This document shows positions 42,440 to 53,795 of a stretch of 64,000 nt of DNA, piece by piece. A program made the translations under genes and the position numbers. Numbering within the stretch: position 1 is the first letter of the stretch; the number at the start of each line of letters is the position of its first letter. The notes under the pieces were generated by a model. It was not told where the DNA came from. It worked only from the letters and a program-made list of their open reading frames with translations, and searched no databases. The stretch spans positions 150,599 through 214,598 of the forward strand of contig JAGVSM010002416.1 in assembly GCA_022494885.1 (NCBI GenBank). The letters run 5' to 3'. The stretch comes from Micrasema longulum. Taxonomy: Eukaryota; Arthropoda; Insecta; Trichoptera; Brachycentridae.

Positions 42440-42955
42440 AGTTTTCTGGAGTCGCATGGTTGCTCGGAGAACCTACTCCTATGCTGAAATAGTAAAAAAC
42501 GTTTACGAATGTCTTCATTGGAGAACCGTAGAACAGAGTTGGACCTTATATGTATGTATTTTTAAAATACTGAACGCAGTAAGTGATGTCCCTTCTCTGT
42601 TACAAACTCCTTCCATGTCACTACAAACAATAATCTTTTGCATGTCAAATCTTCCGAATCCAACTATGGCTTTAATTCCCAAATTTCAAGAATATGTAGA
42701 CTAGTAACCTCTTCCAGTGACTTGGAGTTTCTTGGACTGGATCTTCCTGGGTTTGGCAGATCTCTTGTTAATGTCAAAAAGAGTATGGGGGATGCCATGG
42801 CTAAACTGAGCTACTGTAAGACTTATTCTACATACATTTGTTCTAATTTACTGTCTTTAGAGTAACTATTATTTTATGTATCTATAAATTCTTTTTTGTT
42901 CAAATAACATCTATGTAAACTGTGCAAATTGGCTTAGGCCCTCAATAAATAAATA
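42440..42955 (+). pseudogene. LINE C-terminal remnant with 3' end
   Basis: The frame at 42,456-42,704 contains CLHWRTVEQSWTLYVCIFKI and LNAVSD, like the (L.W...EQ.....(V/I)F(K/V)..NGL) block of non-LTR RT tails. A second frame continues at 42,700-42,865 after a shift. The end GCAAATTGGCTTAGGCCCTC plus AATAAATAAATAAAA is a LINE-type 3' end. Confidence 0.5.
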
Positions 42956-43074
42956 AAATTAATACATTCCTGGCTAAACTACAAATTTTAAAACAAAACG
43001 TAATTTAAAAGTTTATTACAAAAGAGATATTAGATATTTTTTTCATTTGGGTCTTTTTACCTTTATGTCAACGA

Positions 43075-43400
43075 TATAAAATACATTATTTTTCTTTTCT
43101 GGGCGGATAAGGAATACAGTTGTGTGTTTAAAATAGAACCGGAATCTTTTAGTTTTTCCTTTCGTTTCCTTCCATTCTTCCCACTTTCACCCATACTCTC
43201 CTCGTGGTATTGCTTTTTCTTTTATCTATGTTAGTAAGTATGAATATATTGTATAAAACATTATGTATTTTCTAAAATCAAACAATTTGGGTAGGTAGGA
43301 AGAAATTGCCTCCCCCTTGTATGCTTAAAAAATACATGTGGTCGTACTGAAAGTGTAAAGGAAATAAATAAATATAAATCCTGGACGAGTGTTTTTGTTC
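43075..43400 (-). mobile_element. SINE-4 split by a LINE-A tail
   Basis: GGGCGGATAAGGAATACAGT and AAAATAGAACCGGAATC are SINE-4 in reverse to about 43,151. ATCCTGGACGAGTGTTTTTG at 43,377 continues it. Between lies a LINE-A 3' end (TTTGGGTAGGTAGGAAGAAA, TTGCCTCCCCC, tail AAATAAATAAAT). AATC at both junctions may be the target duplication. Confidence 0.65.
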
Positions 43401-43830
43401 TTCTTTCTTGGTCATGTCTCCTCTTCTAATATATTCCATTCTTTTCTATCGTGTGCTTTTCTCTGGCAATTTTTACCCGCGACTTGAATCACATCACTAC
43501 CATATTTTTTGGGGTCGCCCTGGTGCTCTTTTTTTTATTTCTAATTTTGTCACTCATGCTAACATTTGCCGTTCTATAGACCGCTGTATCCATTTTAATT
43601 TTTTATATTGTATTGGCAGTTAATGTCATAGTTTCTAACCCATATATAACCACCGTAAGGACACATGTGTCGAAGACATTTCTTTTCAAGTTGATTGGGA
43701 CTTACTTGTTTTTGAGGATATAATCAAGTTTACCGAAGACCTAGTCCAATTTTTCTAAATATCTCTGCTATTTGGTTTTCTTTCCCCGATCGATTTTATG
43801 TCCAAGGCATATATATATACTTCAACAGCC
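43400..43830 (-). pseudogene. RTE-like LINE C-terminal remnant (LINE-B)
   Basis: The minus strand reads LKRNVFDTCVLTVVIYGLET then MTLTANT, DKIRNKK, and after a deletion YGSDVIQVAGKNCQRKAHDR with KEWNILEE. K..VF..CVLPV..YG.ET.TLT ... D(I/L).(K/R)VAG..W.R.A.DR..W is a hallmark of RTE-type elements in insects. Stops and a deletion make it dead. Confidence 0.7.
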
Positions 43831-43904
43831 TCAATTATTCGCTGACTTTGACTCGCTGCCTACTCCAAGGCAAAAATCCTAAAAGCGGGAAACAAGTGGA
43901 ATTA

Positions 43905-44115
43905 AATCTGACTCGTACTAATAGGTTGGACGCTCGCTTACCATACTTAAGGTCCCGGGTTCAATTCATGCCAACACGGACTTATCTTCATTCGATTTCC
44001 TTTTTTACGATTTTTCCCTAAGAGTAACCATCGAGTCGAAAAGACTTATTCAGGGTTCCGGTTCTATTTCACACACAGAACTGTATTCTTTATCTTCACG
44101 GACACAGACAAAATG
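43905..44115 (+). mobile_element. SINE-4 (tRNA-derived), full length
   Basis: The head has GGACGCTCGCTTACCATACT and a degenerate box B GGTTCAATTCA. The body has TTCATTCGATTTCCTTTTTT, GAGTCGAAAAGACTTATTCA and GGTTCTATTTCACACACAGA. The end is TATCTTCACGGACACAGAC. Body copies occur at 23.6, 43.1, 53.7 and 56.7 kb. Confidence 0.65.
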
Positions 44116-44699
44116 TCACTAGAAATGCGTGTCATACTGTTATTTATTTTGTTTCATATTTTATTCTACTTTATATTGTTCCGAAAAAAAAAAAAAATGT
44201 TACAACAAAATACAATTTTTAACATAGATTTGAAATATATTAATATTAACGTTCCCCATTATGTAAAAGAAAAATCATTATGTACATAAATAGGAGTGAC
44301 GTCTTACAAAAATGTGTTTTTTTTTATTTGATTAGTAAAAAATTTCCATCTAAAATCTCTATGAAAATAATTTTTGACTTCTTCCTTTAATATGTTGTAT
44401 TCCTGACTGCACTTTCTATTTCCTTAGTTCATTTCATTAAAGATATATATTCTTCTGTAAGTATAATGATGTTAAGCTGTTGTTTAAATCAAGATATTAC
44501 CGATTGCTGTAGGTTTCATACTAACGTTTCGTTATGTATTTTTTATGTTATTTCTTAGCAAATACACAAAAAAATATAGTTAATATAAACAATTTCCCGA
44601 TGAAAAACTGCTAAAAAGTCATTTATCGAGACCGGACAGAGAGCATTGTACATTGTTCATTTTTTAATTTAATTTTGCAAGTGAGTTTTGAGATTATAC
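44116..44699. other. unassigned AT-rich stretch
   Basis: An A run at 44,187-44,199. Otherwise no feature. Confidence 0.4.
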
Positions 44700-45075
44700 T
44701 TTCTCCACATTTACACAATCACGTACAAAATGTAAACCCATGTCCTCAAAGTTTCGCGTGTGTTTTCGTGTAAGGGTAAGTATGGGCTACCTTGGCGTCT
44801 AAGTTTCCGGTCAGGCGAGATTAGCAGGACCAATACTGGAGTTCAGAGTTAGTAGTTCAGTAGGGTCAGAGGTCGCCTCCCGAGCAACAGGTGTCCCGGG
44901 CGAGTCGGATGCAGCCAACATTTTCTCGTTCTGACACTTTCTCTTTGTTCCCGCCAATATATTTTCATTTTCAATATCCGGCGGCGCGGGAAAAGGACGC
45001 CAACGCGGCGTCTTCTCTATATCCGGCAAGAAAATTTGGCGCGCGGCTGATGCTAATTTCCAGGTTCAACTAATA
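44700..45075. other. GC-rich single-copy block
   Basis: CCCGGGCGAGTCGGATGCAG, CCGGCGGCGCGGGAAAAGGA and CCAACGCGGCGTC make this one of the most GC-rich blocks. Overlapping 60-72-residue frames on both strands have no signature. GGTAAGTATGGG at 44,775 has the form of a splice donor. A non-coding first exon or promoter is possible but unproven. Confidence 0.3.
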
Positions 45076-45777
45076 ATGATTACAATTATTAATTATTCAA
45101 TTTATAAAATGCTGGTGAACTTTTAAAATAATAATTATTAATTCGACTATGTTAGACACGATACCTTCCGATTTATATCATTAATCGGATTGGTATACTG
45201 CCGCCATAGATAAAAAGGCAGATTTTTTACAAAAATTACGAAATGAGTTTAAAATGAGACAATATTCAATAAAAAAAATGTAAACAATTAATAAATAGCA
45301 ATTTAGTAGTAAAGTAGTAACAGTATTAAAAACAATATACTTATTTAAATATTTTTAAGTTTTTTATCAATAATACAATATATAAAGATTTACAAGCAAA
45401 AACTCAGTGTATACCTACGAGTATGACATACAAAGATTTTATGATTTAGAAACAATTCGCATACTGTTTTTTCACTAATGATTAATTACAGTTTTTTTTT
45501 AATGTCCATTCCAGTTAATAAATACTAAAAAGCGTCATATCTCAAAACATGATTTTTGCAAATAACTGCCTATTGGCTTATGATAGCAGGATAGTTAAAT
45601 TAATAATATGCGTCGTACCTATTAAGACTGTACGACGTACTGTACAAGATTAAGTTTTTGAAAAAAGACTCATTAATTTCTTTTGTTTAGGATAAATTAC
45701 TTAACTCCGAGGGCAAAACTTGATTCATTTTTTTTATTTCCTCGAAAGTATGAAACTCGTGTTTGTTCTTATTTTTC
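45076..45777. other. unassigned AT-rich stretch
   Basis: No supported feature. Confidence 0.4.
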
Positions 45778-46080
45778 CCGATGAGGAAGTTTAGTGTTTT
45801 TTTTTTGTTTTTTTTATTTGTTAATAGACTATCAAATTAAGCCTATTAAAAAAAAAATGTATCGTATTATCATTACTACGATGTCGTAAAGTTTTGTATT
45901 TTTTTAATTACCCAGCGCGTAACGTCAATAGTTCTCTTCGGTTAGTTGTCCTGATCGGTGGGTTAGCTTCCCGGAAACTGGAAATCCTATTACAACACTA
46001 TTTTTCATACATAACGTGTAAGAAAACCTTTTTGTTATCTAATTTTGCATGGCACTAAACTTCCTAATTGTTAAACAAAA
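45778..46080. mobile_element. Rep-H element
   Basis: GATGAGGAAGTTTAGTG at the left and GGCACTAAACTTCCTAAT at the right are inverted ends. Between them lie CAGCGCGTAACGTCAATAGT, GCTTCCCGGAAACTGGAAAT and ATAACGTGTAAGAAAACC, all shared with 40,227-40,605. Confidence 0.65.
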
Positions 46081-46199
46081 AAATGTGTTGACATTTTCTC
46101 TGAATATTTACAGTCTAACAATTTTAAAAGTTTTTTTCGAATTATAATTAATCATCATGTGTTATATGAAGGTAAGGTGATCAATCTAATATTGTGAAT

Positions 46200-46825
46200 A
46201 TTATGAGTTGACATATTAATAAACCAAAATTCAATTCTAAGAAGGAATCGTGTGCTAGAAATACCACATTGTAAAACGAAGCTAGCACAGAGACATATGC
46301 ATATTTTACATGCATATTTTATAGGCCCAAAAATTTTTAATTCATTTTTTACTGATAATATTTCGTTAATCCCAAGTTTTCAAAATTTTCCTTCTTTTAA
46401 GAAACGCGCACTATCCAGAGTTAGTAACTCTTTTTTTAGTAAAGATAGTAACTCTTTTTTTCTATGAGATATTTTTTTGCCCTTTTAAGGAATATTTTTT
46501 TTATTTTTTTATTTTTATTTCCTTTTTTAAATATTTTAATTACTATAAAATAAAAAAATACCTTCTAATCTCTGACAGAATATTTTCTTTTCTCTTTGTT
46601 CTATTATACAAAAATATTATACCTGTCTATTTATTATAGAAGCAAAAAAATCTAAAACATTTCTTGCATACCCACGAACAGGCAATGCCTTTGTGAGAAT
46701 TTTGTTTACTATTCTTACTATAAATACGTATTTCATTGCTGTGTCATATTTTTTTAACTCTGTTCTACCTCTTGTGTATATTGTAAAAAAAAATAAAAAA
46801 ATAATAAAATAAAATAAAAACTTAC
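46200..46825 (+). pseudogene. LINE C-terminal remnant with 3' UTR
   Basis: The frame 46,252-46,467 contains AYFIGPKIFNSFF and SFQNFPSFKKRALSRV, matching the Y.GP..FN.LP......FKK end block of non-LTR RTs. The UTR runs to GTATATTGTAAAAAAAAATA and AATAAAATAAAATAAA (46,795-46,819). Confidence 0.55.
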
Positions 46826-47215
46826 GATTCTGGTGTCAGTCCAGGAATAGTGAAATATTTTAATGTTTTTGTCGTGCAATAAAACATATTGTATTAAATC
46901 TTCTAATAAATTAATCACCGTATTTCTACATCTTGTTCAATCTTCTTTGACGAAAGGTTCTCTAGTAAATAATAACCATTTTCTCTGATAAACGCTATAA
47001 CAATTCATTAATCATTATTTATCGTAGGCATTTTTTCAGGTAAATATTTTCAGTTTGTTCAGTTGTGGGGTTCAAACTGTCTGACAGTAGGGTTGCAGTG
47101 AGTCAAATCTTTCCGGGGGATGAGATTCTGTAAAATGCTGCGAACACCCAGTTGCATTCTACCGGCAACACTACTGACTAGTCCAACTCGTTAACACTTT
47201 GCAAAAAGCTATTTA
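46826..47215. other. unassigned stretch with SINE-1 scrap
   Basis: ACGATTCTGGTGTCAGTCCA then GGAATAGTGAAATATTTT (46,824-46,863) is reverse SINE-1. The rest is unassigned. Confidence 0.4.
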
Positions 47216-47460
47216 ATCACCCGGTCCTTTTGTAGTTTAAAGAAGTTGAGTTATAAAGGGTTACCTTCACAGAAATCAACATGTAGAAGAATAAAAGAAA
47301 TAGGGATATTCAAACATAGGCAGAATTGTAAATATTGCCGTCTGTAAATTGGACTCGTAGACCAGCCAATGACAGGTCAAAAGTAATGTAAATGCCTAGA
47401 CTTACATATTCTCTTTTCTAAAATATTTTCCATCTCTGTTTTGATGTGTTATTATACTTC
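47216..47460 (+). repeat. Rep-F copy
   Basis: ATATTCAAACATAGGCAGAA, GACCAGCCAATGACAGGTCA, GTAAATGCCTAGACTTACAT and TTTCCATCTCTGTTTTGATG. About 75-80% like other copies by eye. Confidence 0.65.
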
Positions 47461-47699
47461 ATTTAATATTTCGTTTTATTATTTTTCTTTTATTCTATTT
47501 ACCTTGTTTACGCTTTTTAACTATTTGTAAATCAAATGTTTTCTGTTAAATTATTTATTTATTTTTAAATGTCATTTTAAAAATAACTGAACTGAACGTA
47601 TGTTTGAAAGAATGTATTTTTCTCCTTGCATGTAAAAGGCATAATGTGTCGTTTATTTGTTCAAATAAAAACACAATCGTTAAAAAAAAATAATAGCTA

Positions 47700-47945
47700 C
47701 TGAATATTTAGCGGTTTTTTAAATATTTTTATTTTTTAAAAAACTATCAAACTGAGCCAAAAAAATAATTCATTGTTATGTGTCTTATTATCGTCGCCAT
47801 GATTTTTCTAAGTTTTGTAGTTTTGAAATTATACCGCCCGTGACGTCACGAGTTTAAGTCGGTGAGTGTCAAAACACACGATTTGTAAACACACGTTAAT
47901 AGGACGTAGGACTGAACTTCCTTAATTTTGCAGCCCACCTATACA
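47700..47945. mobile_element. Rep-H remnant with TGACGTCA
   Basis: GTAGTTTTGAAATTATACCG, then CCCGTGACGTCACGAGTTTA and AGTCGGTGAGTG. It aligns with 56,195-56,260. The end GACTGAACTTCCTTAATTTT resembles the ACTAAACTTCCT border. Confidence 0.5.
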
Positions 47946-48084
47946 CCGTTACCTACATTATTTTATGGCATTTCATGGTCCCGAGCGCAATGAATGCGAA
48001 TTAAATTCCTAGGACCATCTTTAGCAAGAATTTAGCCTATCGTGAAATACCTTCACCTTCCGGTGACAACTGTCGTCAAGCGGA

Positions 48085-48315
48085 GGCGATACGGTTGGCT
48101 AGGCCATATACTGCGGATGCCTCCTGAGAGCCTTAACCATACTTGCAAATTAACAAGGCATCAGGTTCACGATGTCCTGGACGTCCGCTGCTGACTGTTC
48201 GCCGGCAATTTATTTCAGAATTTCGGGACGAGAACCTGACTTGGGAGGACGCAAAGAAATTGGCATCCGATAGAAATGCATGAAAGATCTTTGAGGATAC
48301 CATATGCACCAACTA
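48085..48315 (+). pseudogene. LINE-C C-terminal remnant
   Basis: One frame reads VVKRRRYGWLGHILRMPPES. A second reads GRPLLTVRRQFISEFRDENL, TWEDAKKLASDRNA, stop, KIFEDTICTN. It is the RRR..WLGH.LRM...GRPLLT...TWE.A..LA.DR layout of the 7,205 copy with more upstream sequence, broken by a frameshift and a stop. Confidence 0.72.
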
Positions 48316-49079
48316 GGGAGCGGATTTGGAATGATGAAGACGATACAATACAGTCATGTCGCGTCGCGTCAGTGCCAAAGATCTGTATAATTTTTTTTTA
48401 GGCTTAATAAATTCAACGTAAAAACGCACATTTATGAATTATAATAAAAAAATAATTAAAATAAAAAAATTAGCTTTTTTCCCTGTTTATTATTATGGCT
48501 TAACGCGGACACAGCTTATAAAGCCATAAATCTACAAATGAATAAATAGATAGACATTGAAAAAATGTAATATATTGTATTATATAATGCGTACTTTGTA
48601 AATATTTTTTTATATTCAATAAATAATATTTTTACCATTTCAGTATATCAAGTGATTTACGAGTAGGTACGTTTATTTTTTTTTCTCTAGCATAGCTAAG
48701 TAATAGGTACAATGCTTAGCCAGTCATATTATTTTGAGATAATGTACGTTAATAAATAGATATGTCTGCTGGTAAATGGATTTGAAAATAAGAAAAAAAG
48801 TGTTGAGATAACTGTAAATTTAAAAATATAAAAAACATTAAAACGATATGAAACCATTTTTTTTTTATTCGACACAACTAAAAACAATAACGTTGAAAAA
48901 AAATTGTTTGATTTAAGGTATTGTATTATGATTACCAATGCATTATTTTCTGATTGATTTACAAAATTACAAAATAAAAAAAATCGCATATTTGCATAAT
49001 ATATTTAAATGTCTTATAAAACATAACTTTTTTTATTTCTTAGATTTTCACAGACAGATACGCAATGAGTTTTTCCTGG
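48316..49079. other. unassigned AT-rich stretch
   Basis: No supported feature. Confidence 0.4.
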
Positions 49080-49445
49080 GCTGTTTGTCGTTCGCACGCT
49101 ACCAACGTTTCGGATCGCATTACAGCGTCTATCATCAGAGTTGACGGATACTTACATGGGGTGAACCGGGTTGTGGTCTCGTGGCTAGTGTCACGGACTC
49201 ACATATCACAGGTCTGGGGTACGAACCCTATTGTACCACAGGCTGATTTCCAATTTCTAATACAGAGTTATTTACAACTCGTTGAAAGTGACTCCCAAAA
49301 TTTAAATATTTGGATAAATCATAAGAACGAAAATATTTTTTCTAAAATAAAAAAAAATGCAATATATCAACCCTGATGAAGAACGTTGTAATGCGATCCG
49401 AAACTTCAAAGATGCGAAAGATACGGGGCATTATATTCCAGAGAA
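49080..49445. mobile_element. hammerhead-like palindrome split by SINE-3
   Basis: The arms TTTCGGATCGCATTACAGCG (49,108) and GTTGTAATGCGATCCGAAAC (49,385) are inverted. On the outer (minus) reading the left arm gives CTGATGA, then TAGACGC-TGTAAT-GCGATCC, GAAACGTT. The right arm (plus) gives CTGATGA, AGAACG-TTGTAAT-GCGATCC, GAAAC. SINE-3 occupies the centre. Confidence 0.6.
49158..49345 (+). mobile_element. SINE-3 in palindrome centre
   Basis: GAACCGGGTTGTGGTCTCGT, GGCTAGTGTCACGGACTCAC, box B-like GGTACGAACCC, body GAGTTATTTACAACTCGTTG, tail ATAAGAACGAAAATATTT. Confidence 0.78.
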
Positions 49446-49789
49446 ACGTTTTGTGTTTTAACATTTTTTTGGGAAAAAAACTAATTATCTATGTTATTTT
49501 AAAGTATTGTATTTTATTATATTCAAACAAACTCTTATTTTAATAAAACCTAAATTATGGGTAAATAGTTGGAATCAAAACATTAAATTAAAAAAATGTA
49601 CAAAATTTTATTGAAATGTACTTTTGAGTAATAAATTCAGACATTAAGAAAATAATATTAAGCATTCTTTTACTTACATTATTTCTGATTATTCAAAGTC
49701 GTCCTTGAATTCAGCACCATAAAACTTTGATAAACTGCGAATTATCTCTAGTATGTTTTTGAGAATACATTAAAACCAGTCGAAATTCA
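49446..49789. other. unassigned AT-rich stretch
   Basis: No supported feature. Confidence 0.4.
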
Positions 49790-50165
49790 ACAGCCTACAA
49801 AACCGCGCGAATGTCAAAATTTTCAAATAGCGACGACGAACAATCGACAAATTTAAAAACGCGCTGGAAGCGGGGAAAAAATTGGCGGCAATACGCATAC
49901 AAGACTTTTCTACCGGATGACGAACGACTGAAGATAATATTTCGCGTTATTTATGAGTTTGACTGATGGTCTGCGAGATTCGCGGAGTTGCTCCCTTCGC
50001 GATGTCTGACAGTCAAATGTGATGGTAATCGTCGCGCGAGTAGGGTGGGGGAATGGGGGCTGAGAGGGGATAGAGGGTGCACCTGAATGACGTAGCACAC
50101 ACACAAAGGTACTGCACACACACACACACTAAATCTACCCCATACTTTTCGCTTTACAGTTTCTC
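49790..50165. other. GC-richer block with CA microsatellite
   Basis: CpG-rich words (AAACCGCGCGAATG, GATGGTAATCGTCGCGCGAG) in AT-rich surroundings, then CACACA repeats at 50,096-50,130. No repeat match and no coding signature. Confidence 0.35.
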
Positions 50166-50990
50166 TCTACACCCCTCACTTTAAACATAATCTGCGGTTA
50201 TGTTCTAACTTAAATTTATTGCGCGTTTTAAATGTCATTTGTATTATGATAATTGGCAGTAAAGAATGTGACATTCACTTTGCAGTACCCGGGAAATTTT
50301 TAAACAAAAGTTTAAAAAAAATATATGGTTAAATTTTCTCCGTTTTCTCATTATTTTCCGAATAGGAACACAATGATAATGCCAAATGCAGATAAGTCAT
50401 TGTTGTACTGAATCTTACTTCAAGAAGTAATGTTATCAACTCCTCTGTACGTGAATGTCTTCTCATTACTTCAACAATGACAACCCAATTATCACGATTT
50501 TTCTTGATAGTTTAGACATTTGATTTGCAAAAATTCCCTTTCGTTCTTGTGAAATTTCTGCCTGGTTAAACTAAGTGAGAAAACGTGTTTTTTTTTACAT
50601 CTTAAAAGCACTTCTTTTTTGAGTAATGAGGTTCTCACCACAAAAATTTCTGCGAGAGGCATGTCACATATCGAAATATGACATTCGCTTCTTTAACCGT
50701 TTAAATGCGCAGACAAATTCAACAGATTTTGGAATGCTTTCGGAAAATAAAAATACTGTCAATGGTGACAAGTTTTGTTAGAATAAATTGTAGAATGGTA
50801 TCTCTTTTCATTTTAGGGTAAAACAAATTTTAGATGCAAATATTTATGTTACACTGAGCCATGCCCTTGATATGTCATTAAATGAACATACGGTATCCAC
50901 AAATTGCCTTTTGCCTAATATCCGGAATTTGTTTAAGAGAAGCATTTTATAGGAATTTCTTAATTAACGTATGCTTAAATATTGAAGGAA
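50166..50990. other. unassigned AT-rich stretch
   Basis: No supported feature. Confidence 0.4.
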
Positions 50991-50994
50991 GTGA

Positions 50995-51260
50995 GGTAAT
51001 AAGCCCTGCATTCCCTGGGGCTGGGGCTACAAGCGACTGTCGTGTGACCCCCTGAGGTCGGCTCGACCTGAACACTTATGTGTGGGTCACCTTCTGATCT
51101 CATTTAGTCTGATTTCTCAGCACCAGTCTGCTTGGCTTGAAAGGTCCTTCTGGTAGTTAAACTACCGCCAGCGTAGCCTGGTGAATCATTGAAATACTCA
51201 AGCCTCCTCACCACGACAAGGTAGAGATCTTGAGGAGGGTACAAATGTTACAACAATAAT
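50995..51260. mobile_element. possible LINE 3' UTR
   Basis: A GC-richer block with GACCCCCTGAGGTCGGCTCG, GGTAGTTAAACTACCGCCAG and AAGGTAGAGATCTTGAGGAG ends in CAACAATAATAAAAATG. The abrupt composition change and simple end suggest a retroelement tail. No coding match. Confidence 0.3.
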
Positions 51261-51500
51261 AAAAATGAACTATATTATATGACGATTTCAAACACCCTTG
51301 AAGCTCTGTTTTATCCACTTACTTTTTTTTATACCTACATATTATGTAAAGTCTATATTATATTTATAAAATAATTTACATCATCTATTACTTAAGCTTG
51401 CTACTTTTCTAATGGGACAAGATGCATAGTATTTAGACTTCATTTTACAATTTTAAATACAAATGTTTCTTGAAATAAATCACTTATTTTTCAACAATCA
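51261..51500. other. AT-rich spacer
   Basis: No supported feature. Confidence 0.4.
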
Positions 51501-51502
51501 AC

Positions 51503-52345
51503 TGAGTTGTGGTCTTGTGGTAGTGTTGTAGGATGAACTCACAGATCAAAGGTTTTATGTTAGTATTCTGCTCATTCGGGAACATCCTGGACATTGGCAC
51601 TCTCAGAACTGTGTATTTTGCTCTTTTCCAGTCAGTATCTACCTGTGTTATAGTGGGCTGGGCGGCGCTATCATAAAACCTCTAATAAACGTACAAAAAT
51701 TAATCTAGTGATGTTTCGATGTCTCCTTACTTTCCCATCTGAGACGTTGTTTCAATTTATGAAGGTACTGGATATTGAACAATTTTTTTTGAAGAGTCAT
51801 TGACCCATTTCTGGTCATGTGGTTACAAGAGGAGATCCCAGCATAATGCTCGTACGAGATTTTTCTGTAATTTGAATCCTGAATAAGTAATCCTGAAACT
51901 TCTCTTTTGCTGCCCCAAGAGTGTTTTTCAAAACGACAGCTTTTTTCAGAAGAAGTGTACAAGTTTAGATTTTGTCTAAGGAAAGAGACCATTGCAGAAG
52001 ACTGCTTTGCATAGATTTATTACTGTCCAGATGTTTATTGAAATTTATGTAATCATTTTTGTTTGTAGTATCCTTTAATAATATGCATGCTTCCACTTTC
52101 TATTTTGTTGTATCCCAACTCAACACAGGGCTCTTGGTCTCATAGAGTTAGGGGTACGTTATTATTTTTTTGTAATGCGTATTTTTATATGAATAAATAA
52201 ATATAAAATTAATACATGTTTAAACCCCACTATAACACAATTAGATTCCAATTTTCCAGCACAAGTAGTTTAGGACTTTTAAGAAATGGGTAGAAAATTT
52301 AAATATTTGGGTAATAATTAATAACGAGCATTATATTTATATTTT
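51503..52345 (+). mobile_element. SINE-3 split by LINE-D and other DNA
   Basis: The head TGAGTTGTGGTCTTGTGG and GAACTCACAGATCAAAGGTT (51,503-51,556) is separated from the body AACCCCACTATAACACAATT (52,223) and AAATATTTGGGTAATAATTA by about 0.66 kb. That insert holds LINE-D and a SINE-4 scrap (51,580-51,645). Confidence 0.55.
51690..52215 (+). pseudogene. LINE-D remnant with 3' UTR
   Basis: The coding part is frameshifted (CTTCTCTTTTGCTGCCCCAA, AAACGACAGCTTTTTTCAGA, GAGACCATTGCAGAAGACTG). The 3' UTR (CAACTCAACACAGGGCTCTT, GGTCTCATAGAGTTAGGGGT) and the tail TATGAATAAATAAATATAAA match the 5.7 kb copy closely. Confidence 0.6.
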
Positions 52346-52997
52346 GACCAAATAATTTTTTTTTTTTTAAATTTCAAAATGAAACATTTTACCATAATTT
52401 ACCTTGAATACAGTACGAAAGTTAAAATAGAGTGGGTTTCATATGTTTATTAGTTGTGCTTTAAATTCTTTAATATTTTCGATTCGTTTTGATTCAGTAG
52501 GTTGATAATTTATTGAAATTATTTTTTCCCAAAAAAGTTTTGTTCTGTCTTTTTTTTTTCTTTTTTTTTCATTGAATTTAATAATATGCTATTAAGGTAC
52601 ATTTCTTATGTTTTAGTTTCAATATTTAAGTATAATATTAAGTTTTTGTTTTTAATGCTATTCGTTTCCAAAAAAGACACAAGCTTTTGGAGTTAAAGAG
52701 AGACATGCATTGAATTATCATTAGAATTTTTATTTTTAAAAATACTGATATTTGTCAACTGTACTTTAGAAACTATCTAATTTTTTTTTTTTTGGCGTTC
52801 CTTTAATTTTATTATTTACTTATTTACTTACTTTATTGCCTTTATTTTTGAAGAAATACTACTAAAATTTTATGCCATGATACTAGAATTGTTTCTTGTA
52901 ACTTTTCGGGTATTTGAAATTATTTGTATTGCACCTTTTAGTATATAATATATTCAATCCAATTATAAGGAAATCTTGTTTTTCGACAATTTTGGAA
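52346..52997. other. unassigned T-rich stretch
   Basis: Several T runs. No element supported. Confidence 0.4.
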
Positions 52998-53170
52998 AAA
53001 ACATATATTTTTATTTTCACCACAACAAGCCAAGAGACTCAATTATAGGAGTGAATTACAGAACACCCAGGCTTGAGAAAAGTCACACTAAATGTTTGTG
53101 TTCTTAACGGGAATCGAACCTTCCGTTTGTGAGTCAAGCGTCTTGACCACTACACCACGCAGGCCGCCAT
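52998..53170 (-). mobile_element. SINE-2, reverse, box B damaged
   Basis: CACCACAACAAGCCAAGAGA and CACTACACCACGCAGGCCGC mark tail and head. ACGGGAATCGAACCTTCCGT lacks seven bases of the usual CCCGGAACC string, so the promoter box is shortened. Confidence 0.78.
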
Positions 53171-53435
53171 TCAATTTACTCAATAAACCTTATTTTACAT
53201 CTAGGTTTTTTTATTTCTGTGTTTGCATAGTAATTAAAAATTGCTTGATTACAATATGCAATTAATAGAGGGCATACGTGCATTTCGTATCCGCTTTCTG
53301 ACCCTGACTCAAGCATATGGATTGATGGGTTTTTGTCAAATAATTTTACAACATGTTTTAAGAAGAATCCATTTAGTATAGTAGACAGTTGTCTACTAAA
53401 CAATGTTATTGAAAAATTCATTCAGTCATTTATTA
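53171..53435. other. AT-rich spacer
   Basis: No supported feature. The frames here have no signature. Confidence 0.4.
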
Positions 53436-53439
53436 AAAA

Positions 53440-53665
53440 AATCATTATCATCATTTTCTTTCCGCACCTAATGATGCATAGGTCACTGCATTGGTACACC
53501 AATCGCAGCGTATATTGATTATTTTTGTTACATGAAAATAAGATGATCAGTCAGGTATCAGTCCAAGGACTGCGAAATATTCTAGTGTGATAACATCATT
53601 AAAAATAAATGCATGGTAGGCAAACGTACTGACCATTACACCACAAGGCCGACGTTTAGTATTAA
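53440..53665 (-). mobile_element. SINE-1, reverse, box B deleted
   Basis: The 3' end TTTCCGCACCTAATGATGCA, body GATCAGTCAGGTATCAGTCC and head GGCAAACGTACTGACCATTA are present. The segment holding GGTTCGATTCC is missing between 53,610 and 53,611. Confidence 0.75.
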
Positions 53666-53694
53666 ATGTTAAAAAAGTATTCACAATCCGTAAA

Positions 53695-53795
53695 TGTCTA
53701 TGTCCGGGCGAATAAATAATACAGTTCTGGGGATGAAATAGAAAATCCCGAACGAGTGATTTTGATTCGATGGCTGCTCTCATCCTGAAAAGAAA
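53695..53795 (-). mobile_element. SINE-4 body, reverse
   Basis: GTCCGGGCGAATAAATAATA, GAAATAGAAAATCCCGAACG and TTGATTCGATGGCTGCTCTC. Confidence 0.55.
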
